A stretch of DNA of 5,567 nucleotides from Anaerolineae bacterium (lineage in GTDB: Bacteria; Chloroflexota; Anaerolineae; 4572-78; NAK82). Positions 1-5,567 of this stretch are shown in pieces (within the stretch, counting starts at the first letter, position 1; each line of letters begins with the position of its first letter). A model generated the notes under the pieces. The model saw only the letters and a program-made list of their open reading frames with translations, was not told the DNA's origin and did no database searches. Both the position numbers and the translations under genes were made by a program. The stretch lies in the NCBI GenBank assembly GCA_030597485.1, contig JAUVRU010000181.1, forward strand, positions 1 to 5,567. The letters run 5' to 3'.

Positions 1-2531
1 ACGACATCGGCCGCGCCGCTGACCTGCGTCGGCCAGTCTACGACCGGACCGACGGGGTTGACGGCGACGTGAGCCTGGAGGTCAGGCCGGCGCTGGCCCA
101 CGACACGGCGGGCACCATCGCCGAGGCACGCCGGCTCTTCGCCACTCTGGATCGCGCCAACGTCATGATCAAGGTGCCGGCCACGCCAGCCGGCATCCCC
201 GCCATCAAGACGCTCATTGGCGAGGGGATCAACGTCAACGTCACCCTGATCTTTTCCCTGGCCCACTACGAGGCGGTGGCAGAGGCCTACATCGGTGGCC
301 TCGAGCAGCTGGCCGCCGGTGGAGAAGACATCTCCCGGGTGTCGTCGGTGGCTTCCTTCTTCATCAGTCGGGTTGATACCGCCGTCGACCGGGCGCTGGC
401 GGAGAGGGTGGAGGACAAGCGCGCTCAATCCCTGCAAGGCAAGATCGCCATCGCCAACGCCAAGATGGCCTACGCGCGCTTCCGCGAGATCCTCGGCGGC
501 CGTCGCTGGCAGCACCTGGCGCAACTGGGCGCTCGAGTCCAGCGCCCACTGTGGGCCAGCACCGCCACCAAGAACCCGCTCTATCCGGACACCCTGTACG
601 TGGACAGCCTGATTGGTCCCGACACGGTCAACACCGTGCCGCCGGCCGCGCTCAACGCCTTCCTCGACCACGGCACGGTGGCGGCAGCCCTGGGGCTGGG
701 GCGGGACGAGGCGGCCGCACAGATGCGTGACCTGCCGCTGGATTTGGATGCCATCACCCAGAAGTTGCAGGATGACGGTGTGGCTGCCTTCGCCAAATCG
801 TTTGACTCGCTGATGGCGGCCATCGCTGAGAAGCGCGACCGATTGCTGGCAGGTTGGCAGCGGCAGTCGGCTAACCTGGGGTCATACCAGCCATCCGTGG
901 ATGCTGCGCTCAGCCAGATGGCCGGGGACAGGATCGTAGCCCGTATCTGGGCCCACGACCACACTGTCTGGAAGCCGCAGGCCGCCGAGATCACCAATCG
1001 TCTGGGGTGGTTGCACGCCCCTGAAACGATGGCTGACCAGGTGGATCGCTTGAAGGCCCTCACCGAGACCGTACATGGTGAGGGATATACCCACGCGCTG
1101 GTGCTGGGGCTGGGCGGCTCCAGCCTGGCACCGGACGTGTTCCGGCAAACGTTTGGCTCGGGCGCGGGGTCCCTCGAATCAGGTCCCTCCCTGGCGCTGG
1201 CGGTGCTGGACAGCACTGATCCCGGCGCCGTCCTGGTCCACGCCGATAGACTCGACCCGTCCCGCACGCTTTTCATAGTCGCCACCAAGTCAGGCGGCAC
1301 GATCGAGACGATGTCCTTCTTCAAGTTCTTCTACAACTGGGTGGCCAACGCTGTGGGATCTGAGCGGGCGGGCGAGCATTTCGTAGCTATCACTGACCCC
1401 GGCTCCAGCCTGGTCGACCTGGCTGACCGCTACCGCTTCCGATCGATCTTTCTCAACGATCCAAACATCGGCGGCCGTTATTCCGCGCTGTCGCATTTCG
1501 GTTTGGTGCCGGCAGCGCTGGCCGGAGTCGATGTGCAGCGTCTGCTGGAGCGGGCCGGTCACATGGCTGCCAGCTGCGAATCGTGTGTGGCCAGGGCAGA
1601 CAACCGGGGGGCGTGGTTGGGCACTGTGATGGGCGAGCTGGCGATGGCCCCGGCAGGCCGAGATAAGATCACCTTCATTACATCTCCGGGGATTGCCAGC
1701 TTCGGCGACTGGGTAGAGCAGCTGATCGCTGAGAGCACCGGCAAGGAGGGAAAGGGCATCCTGCCGGTTGTGGGCGAGCGGCTGGGGCCGCCCCAGGTCT
1801 ATGGCGATGATCGCCTGTTCGTGTATCTCCGGCTGGACGGCGATGCGGAAGCCCCCGACGCGGCGGTGAAGGCATTGGAGGATGTCGGGCAGCCAGTGGT
1901 GCGCCTGCACCTGCACGATCGCTACGACCTGGGGGGACAGTTCTTCTTGTGGGAGATGGCGACGGCCGTGGCCGGTCACCATCTGAGCATTAACCCATTC
2001 GATCAACCCAATGTGGAGGCCGCCAAGCGGCAAGCGCAGGCAATGGTAGCCGCTTTTGCGGAAACGGGCGCGCTTCCTGCCGACGAGCCAGCACTGCTGA
2101 CAGCAACAGCGCTGAAGGAGTTCCTGTCCCAGGCCCGGCCCCGGGACTACGTGGCCTTGCAGGCGTACGTCCAGCCGGCGGATGAGACCACGGCAGCGTT
2201 GCAGGCGCTGCGCGGCCGCCTGCGTGACCAGTACCGGCTGGCAACCACCGTCGGCTACGGCCCGCGCTTCTTGCACTCCACCGGCCAGCTGCACAAGGGC
2301 GACGCCGGCAACGGCCTGTTCATTCAGTTCACCGCCGACGATGCGCGGGAGGCCCCCATCCCCGACGAAGCTGGCTCACCCGACTCGTCCATGGCTTTCG
2401 GGGTGCTCAAGATGGCTCAAGCATTGGGAGATAAGCAGGCGCTGCTGGACGCCGGCCGGCGAGTGATCCGCTTCCACCTGAGGAATGACGTGACCGGAGA
2501 ATTGAATCGGCTGAAGGAGGCTCTGGCGTGA
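1..2531 (+). CDS. tal-pgi: Bifunctional transaldolase / glucose-6-phosphate isomerase, 5' end missing
   Basis: This fusion should transfer a dihydroxyacetone unit between sugar phosphates (transaldolase) and interconvert glucose 6-phosphate and fructose 6-phosphate (isomerase), in the cytoplasm. The frame is open from base 3, giving 842 visible residues. The GTG at 69 is internal, because the codons before it already match transaldolase (AADLRRPVYD). I estimate 80-100 N-terminal residues are missing. Transaldolase marks are VSLEV, the Schiff-base lysine in NVMIKVPAT (AAG at 171-173), NVNVTLIFS, VASFFISRVD and ATKNPLYPDTLYVD. A linker near 850-890 leads into the isomerase half: LGLGGSS (from 1104), the sugar-phosphate-binding ATKSGGT (1281-1301), GGRYSALSHFG, the EQLIAESTGKEGKG block (from 1716), INPFDQPNVEAAK and GYGPRFLHSTGQLHKG near the C-terminus. 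Both halves look intact in the visible part. The fusion is known in several bacterial phyla. The stop overlaps the next start by four bases. Confidence 0.95.
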   Translation, partial: DIGRAADLRRPVYDRTDGVDGDVSLEVRPALAHDTAGTIAEARRLFATLDRANVMIKVPATPAGIPAIKTLIGEGINVNVTLIFSLAHYEAVAEAYIGGLEQLAAGGEDISRVSSVASFFISRVDTAVDRALAERVEDKRAQSLQGKIAIANAKMAYARFREILGGRRWQHLAQLGARVQRPLWASTATKNPLYPDTLYVDSLIGPDTVNTVPPAALNAFLDHGTVAAALGLGRDEAAAQMRDLPLDLDAITQKLQDDGVAAFAKSFDSLMAAIAEKRDRLLAGWQRQSANLGSYQPSVDAALSQMAGDRIVARIWAHDHTVWKPQAAEITNRLGWLHAPETMADQVDRLKALTETVHGEGYTHALVLGLGGSSLAPDVFRQTFGSGAGSLESGPSLALAVLDSTDPGAVLVHADRLDPSRTLFIVATKSGGTIETMSFFKFFYNWVANAVGSERAGEHFVAITDPGSSLVDLADRYRFRSIFLNDPNIGGRYSALSHFGLVPAALAGVDVQRLLERAGHMAASCESCVARADNRGAWLGTVMGELAMAPAGRDKITFITSPGIASFGDWVEQLIAESTGKEGKGILPVVGERLGPPQVYGDDRLFVYLRLDGDAEAPDAAVKALEDVGQPVVRLHLHDRYDLGGQFFLWEMATAVAGHHLSINPFDQPNVEAAKRQAQAMVAAFAETGALPADEPALLTATALKEFLSQARPRDYVALQAYVQPADETTAALQALRGRLRDQYRLATTVGYGPRFLHSTGQLHKGDAGNGLFIQFTADDAREAPIPDEAGSPDSSMAFGVLKMAQALGDKQALLDAGRRVIRFHLRNDVTGELNRLKEALA
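2514..2520 (+). promoter_or_regulatory. Ribosome binding site for the TauE-like gene
   Basis: AAGGAGG lies inside the last codons of the transaldolase/isomerase gene, 7 bases before the GTG at 2528. It decides the start of the membrane protein. With the GTGA overlap it suggests translational coupling. Confidence 0.8.
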
Positions 2532-3385
2532 CCCTACAATACTGGTTCATGTTTCCCATTGCCGTGCTCATCGCTACCATTGCCATGGCGTCGGGGGTTG
2601 GTGGTGCCACCTTCTTCTCGCCCCTCTTCATCCTGGCGTTGGGCCTGCCGCCGGAGGTCGCCATCGGCACGGGACTCATCACCGAGGTGTTCGGCTTTGC
2701 CAGTGGCGTCTTTGCCTACGCCCGCAAACGATTGATTGACTATCGGTTGGGTCTGGCCCTGCTGATGGCCACCGTCCCCATGGCCCTGTTGGGCACCTGG
2801 GTGGCCGGTTGGATCGATCCGGACATCCTCAAGGTGGTGTTGGGCGTGGGCTTGTTCGTCGTTGCCCTCAGCTTCTTGCGCGCCCCCGAGCACAAGGACG
2901 TGAAGCGTATGGACGCCGCAATTGAAGAGGAATATGGGGGCGAGAAGGCCGAGACGTGCCTGCTGACGGCAGAAGGCGAGGAGATCCACTACACGGTTTG
3001 CAACCGCACCGAGGGGCGCCTCATCGCCGGCATTGGCGGCCTGTTCGTCGGCATGATCTCCACCGGCCTGGGCGAACTGAATGGCTACTTCCTGATGCAG
3101 CGCTGCCGCGTTCCCAGCAAGGTGTCGGTGGCGACCAGCGTCTTCGTGGTGGCGATCACCGCCCTGGTCGCCTCGGGGGGACACATGGTGCGCTTCGTCC
3201 ACAGCGGAGGCGATACCATCAACACCGTGTTGAGCATCGGCCTCTTCACCGTGCCCGGCGTGATCTTGGGCGCCCAGCTGGGATCGAGGGTGGCCAGCCG
3301 CATCCCCCAGCGGGCGCTGGAGCGGGGGTTGGGGGTTCTGTTCATCCTGGTGGCAGCCCTGACATTGGGCGAGGTGATACTGTGA
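2528..3385 (+). CDS. TauE/SafE-family membrane protein (putative sulfite/organic anion exporter)
   Basis: A 285-residue integral membrane protein of the TauE/SafE family, whose members are associated with movement of sulfite, sulfonates or related anions across the cytoplasmic membrane. Eight or nine hydrophobic stretches are visible, at about 5-22, 25-40, 44-64, 74-95, 99-117, 164-184, 200-217, 231-253 and 265-285. The two halves of the family repeat can be seen: SGVGGATFFSP (22-32) followed by GLPPEVAIGTG in the first, and STGLGELNG (178-186) followed by RVPSKVSVATS in the second. Between them is a hydrophilic stretch at about 117-164, rich in Glu and Lys, with Cys144 and Cys158. The GTG start overlaps the upstream stop and has a well-placed AAGGAGG. 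The 3' end overlaps the HAD gene by four bases. Family membership is clear, but the transported substrate cannot be read from the sequence, and finding it inside a pentose phosphate operon is unexpected. Confidence 0.88.
   Translation: MTLQYWFMFPIAVLIATIAMASGVGGATFFSPLFILALGLPPEVAIGTGLITEVFGFASGVFAYARKRLIDYRLGLALLMATVPMALLGTWVAGWIDPDILKVVLGVGLFVVALSFLRAPEHKDVKRMDAAIEEEYGGEKAETCLLTAEGEEIHYTVCNRTEGRLIAGIGGLFVGMISTGLGELNGYFLMQRCRVPSKVSVATSVFVVAITALVASGGHMVRFVHSGGDTINTVLSIGLFTVPGVILGAQLGSRVASRIPQRALERGLGVLFILVAALTLGEVIL
3371..3378 (+). promoter_or_regulatory. Ribosome binding site for the HAD gene
   Basis: GAGGTGAT matches the usual 16S rRNA 3' tail complement over eight bases and lies in the last codons of the TauE-like gene, just before the GTG at 3382. 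It supports that start over the long upstream extension of the same frame. Confidence 0.7.
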
Positions 3386-4122
3386 TCAAGGCAATGATCT
3401 TTGACCTGGATGGCACGCTAGTGCAGACAGAACGGCTGAAAGCCATCTCCTACGCCCGGGCCGCCGTCGAGCTGTGCCCCTATGCCGTCAGCCAGGAGGA
3501 AGTGCTGGAGGCGTTCAAGGAGGTGGTGGGTCAGTCCCGCCGCCAGGTGGCCCAGGCGCTGGTGGAACGTTTCGGTTTGGAAGATAGGGCCCGGGAGCGG
3601 ATGGCGGAGTTTCGAGTGCACGCTCCCTGGCAGGCCTTCGTTCAGGTGCGGCTGAATATCTACGACGGCATGCTGGCCGATCCGCAGGTGTTGCGCAACA
3701 ACCAGTGGCCGCACAACGTGGACCTGCTGGCGCAAGCCCGACGCGTGGGCTGTCGCACCGGCCTGGCCACCATGTCACATTGCACCCAGGCACAGCAGGT
3801 GCTGGAAGCAATCAACCTGACCGACGCCTTCGACTTCGTCGCCACCCGTGACGACGTGGAGCACGGCAAGCCCGACCCGGAAATCTATCTGCTGGTGGCA
3901 CGCGAGCTGGGCGTGCGGCCCGAACAGTGCCTGGTGATCGAGGACTCGCCAGCCGGCATCGAGGCCGCGTTGGCCGCGGGCATGGAGGTGATCGCTGTGA
4001 CCACGCCCTTTACCCGCGAGCGCGTCCGACAAGCAGGTTTGCTGCCACCGGAACAGGTGGTGGATGACCCAGCCCGCCTGATGGGGGCGGTTGATCGTGT
4101 CGTGGCCAAACATGCAGCATAG
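3382..4122 (+). CDS. HAD-superfamily sugar phosphatase / beta-phosphoglucomutase-like hydrolase
   Basis: A 246-residue cytoplasmic haloacid dehalogenase-superfamily protein with an alpha-helical cap, expected to form an aspartyl-phosphate intermediate and need magnesium. The four core motifs are complete: DLDGT with Asp8 (nucleophile) and Asp10 (acid/base); ATMS with Thr130 and Ser132; Lys163 in HGKPDPEIY; and Glu187-Asp188 in VIEDSPAGIEAA, which should bind the metal. The cap (about 15-100) carries GQSRRQV with Arg53, placed like the substrate-binding Arg of beta-phosphoglucomutase. DGT rather than DGV leans towards phosphatase. The frame is open upstream through the TauE-like gene, but the DLDGT motif starts only seven residues after the GTG at 3382, which has a strong ribosome binding site and a 4-base overlap with the previous stop. 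The neighbours suggest a phosphorylated sugar or a damaged or side-product metabolite as substrate; this is inference. Confidence 0.9.
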   Translation: MIKAMIFDLDGTLVQTERLKAISYARAAVELCPYAVSQEEVLEAFKEVVGQSRRQVAQALVERFGLEDRARERMAEFRVHAPWQAFVQVRLNIYDGMLADPQVLRNNQWPHNVDLLAQARRVGCRTGLATMSHCTQAQQVLEAINLTDAFDFVATRDDVEHGKPDPEIYLLVARELGVRPEQCLVIEDSPAGIEAALAAGMEVIAVTTPFTRERVRQAGLLPPEQVVDDPARLMGAVDRVVAKHAA

Positions 4123-4136
4123 TGAATGGATTGGCG

Positions 4137-4144
4137 AAAGGAGA
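4137..4144 (+). promoter_or_regulatory. Ribosome binding site for gnd
   Basis: AAAGGAGA sits in the 32-base gap after the HAD gene, with AGGAG ending 11 bases before the ATG at 4155. It favours that ATG over the in-frame GTG at 4122, which lies upstream of this site and would add 11 residues unlike the family. Confidence 0.65.
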
Positions 4145-4154
4145 TAGTGACGAT

Positions 4155-5066
<912 letters not shown>

Positions 5067-5111
5067 CGGCCGGCCCGCAGCCGTAGGTCGCGCCTGCGAA
5101 GTCCCGGCACG

Positions 5112-5131
5112 GGGCAGCGTGACAACTGCCC
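5112..5131 (+). terminator. Weak hairpin after gnd, possible terminator
   Basis: GGGCAG (5112-5117) pairs with CTGCCC (5126-5131) around an 8-base loop, 46 bases after the gnd stop. No run of T follows, so it is not a standard intrinsic terminator. ACGGC (5066-5070) can also pair with GCCGT (5080-5084). Transcript end or 3' stabilisation here is only possible; Rho-dependent ending or readthrough are alternatives. Confidence 0.25.
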
Positions 5132-5185
5132 ATATCACCCCTATCACCGCCCGATTCAAGCGTAGCCTTGGATGACATATGTACC

Positions 5186-5205
5186 CACCGCGGTGAAATG
5201 CACCG
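5186..5205. repeat. CACCG/CGGTG inverted half-site cluster, candidate operator
   Basis: CACCGCGGTG (5186-5195) is a perfect 10-base palindrome. Its right half, CGGTG (5191-5195), also forms an inverted repeat with CACCG (5201-5205) across the 5-base spacer AAATG. A further CACCG is at 5145-5149. The cluster lies 15-35 bases upstream of the -35 box, where an activator might bind. No regulator gene is adjacent and the site is not assigned to any known protein; it may be chance in GC-rich DNA. Confidence 0.3.
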
Positions 5206-5208
5206 GCC

Positions 5209-5230
5209 GGGAGAGCCAGCTTGGCTCCCC
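5209..5230. repeat. Inverted repeat covering the -35 box, candidate operator or hairpin
   Basis: GAGCCA (5213-5218, with one bulged or mismatched base in the pairing) and TGGCTC (5222-5227) flank a short centre. Extending with GGG (5209-5211) against CCC (5228-5230) gives about nine pairs with one bulge. The right arm contains the -35 hexamer TTGGCT (5221-5226), so a repressor bound here would compete with RNA polymerase. A transcript-ending hairpin for gnd is less likely because no T run follows. Confidence 0.35.
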
Positions 5231-5249
5231 GCGCAGCTCCGGGTACAAT
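5221..5249 (+). promoter_or_regulatory. Sigma-70-type promoter for the dehydrogenase gene
   Basis: TTGGCT at 5221-5226 (4 of 6 matches to TTGACA) and TACAAT at 5244-5249 (5 of 6 to TATAAT) are separated by the ideal 17 bases. Transcription would start near 5256, giving a leader of about 38 bases before the GTG at 5294. This is the only good promoter I see in the window and it separates the dehydrogenase from the upstream operon. Confidence 0.65.
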
Positions 5250-5281
5250 GGTCCCCAGATGAGGATTCAGACCGCGCCACC

Positions 5282-5287
5282 AGGAGG
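5282..5287 (+). promoter_or_regulatory. Ribosome binding site for the dehydrogenase gene
   Basis: AGGAGG ends 6 bases before the GTG at 5294. The nearby TTG codons at 5289 and 5292 run at once into TGA at 5295, so the GTG is the only workable start. Confidence 0.8.
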
Positions 5288-5293
5288 TTTGTT

Positions 5294-5567
5294 GTGAAGT
5301 CCATAGTGATCAACGGTCCCTTTGATGTGGAGATCATAGATGAGGATGTGCCCCAGGCCGGACCGGGCGAGATCGTCGTCGAGGCCGATTTGTCGGGGAT
5401 CAGCAGCGGCACCGAGATGTTCCTGTACCGGGGAACCTATCCCAACTTCGAGCTGAAGAAGTGGCCCCTGTGGCAGGCGTATCCGGTCTCTCCGGGCTAT
5501 GAGCTGGTGGGGCGAGTGGGGGAGGTGGAGCCACCGGCAGCCGGTGCTCGTTCTGCGGAGTCCCGGG
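5294..5567 (+). CDS. Medium-chain dehydrogenase/reductase, BchC-like, 3' end missing
   Basis: The N-terminal 91 residues of a medium-chain dehydrogenase/reductase (MDR), probably an NAD(P)-dependent oxidoreductase of around 330 residues when complete. The visible part is the start of the GroES-like catalytic domain: PGEIVVEADLSGISSGTE (24-41), then WQAYPVSPGYELVGRVGEV (60-78), which matches the usual 'GI...GT/SD' and 'PGHE..G.V' elements. Ser37 stands where zinc-dependent members have a catalytic Cys, and Tyr69 where they have His, so a standard catalytic zinc site is unlikely. The GISSGTE and PGYE pairing recalls BchC (bacteriochlorophyllide dehydrogenase) and related non-pigment MDR proteins; three-quarters of a typical protein is missing, so the substrate cannot be named. 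It has its own promoter and ribosome binding site and is probably regulated apart from the pentose phosphate operon. Confidence 0.75.
   Translation, partial: MKSIVINGPFDVEIIDEDVPQAGPGEIVVEADLSGISSGTEMFLYRGTYPNFELKKWPLWQAYPVSPGYELVGRVGEVEPPAAGARSAESR

Noticed and set aside
69..71. GTG as the start of the transaldolase/isomerase
   Set aside because: The frame is open to the window edge and the upstream codons match conserved transaldolase sequence, so the gene is cut by the window.
1290..2294. A 334-codon open frame on the minus strand inside the isomerase region
   Set aside because: It lies wholly opposite a well-conserved coding region, shows no recognisable motif, and long antisense frames are expected in GC-rich genes.
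2534..3202. A 222-codon minus-strand frame opposite the TauE-like gene
   Set aside because: Its His/Gln/Gly-rich composition is that of an antisense shadow, and the + strand frame encodes a clear membrane protein.
2956..3381. N-terminal extension of the HAD frame by 142 codons
   Set aside because: It overlaps the TauE-like gene in another frame and reads as low-complexity Arg/Gly/His-rich sequence. The HAD fold begins at 3382, with a good ribosome binding site.
4122..4154. GTG start for gnd at 4122
   Set aside because: The 11 extra residues precede the normal Rossmann start, and the ribosome binding site at 4137-4144 lies downstream of this GTG.
5155..5183. A second promoter, TTCAAG with 17 bases to TATGTA
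   Set aside because: Both hexamers match poorly and the TTGGCT/TACAAT pair downstream is much better.
5530..5567. Possible frameshift near the right edge of the dehydrogenase, where the sequence departs from family expectation
   Set aside because: The other two frames do not restore a better match over the few codons left, and this stretch is variable in MDR proteins, so there is no real evidence for an error.

Overview
The window is high-GC bacterial DNA in which every gene lies on the + strand. It has a tight sugar-phosphate operon (about positions 1-5066), a 227-base intergenic region with its own promoter, and the start of a separate dehydrogenase gene that runs off the right edge. I suspect Chloroflexota, from the fused transaldolase/glucose-6-phosphate isomerase, the frequent GTG starts and the particular style of TauE-like and HAD proteins. 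That is inference from recall of protein families; there is no rRNA or other marker here to settle it.

Region 1 (1-2531) is the 3' nine-tenths of a bifunctional transaldolase/phosphoglucose isomerase gene; its N-terminal part lies outside the window. Region 2 (2528-3385) encodes a TauE/SafE-type multi-pass membrane protein, a putative anion exporter. Region 3 (3382-4122) encodes a HAD phosphatase/phosphomutase of the beta-phosphoglucomutase-like group. Region 4 (4155-5066) encodes a short-form 6-phosphogluconate dehydrogenase. The first three genes are joined by 4-base GTGA start/stop overlaps, each with a good Shine-Dalgarno site inside the upstream gene. The fourth follows after 32 bases with its own ribosome binding site. 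They are probably one transcript.

Together the operon supplies the oxidative decarboxylating step (6-phosphogluconate to ribulose 5-phosphate), the carbon-shuffling transaldolase step, and the isomerase that returns fructose 6-phosphate to glucose 6-phosphate. This is most of a recycling pentose phosphate pathway. The HAD enzyme probably acts on a phosphorylated sugar or a side product. The membrane exporter is the unexpected member and the main point of interest.

Region 5 (5067-5293) has no gene. It holds weak hairpins after gnd, a cluster of CACCG/CGGTG half-sites, and a convincing sigma-70-type promoter (TTGGCT, 17 bases, TACAAT) whose -35 box lies in an inverted repeat. Region 6 (5294-end) is the N-terminal 91 residues of a medium-chain dehydrogenase/reductase. 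It lacks the usual catalytic zinc ligands in the visible part and resembles BchC-type proteins. I found no tRNA, rRNA, CRISPR array, insertion sequence or clear pseudogene. Nothing here is clearly a new system; the findings list the points that do not fit a routine reading.
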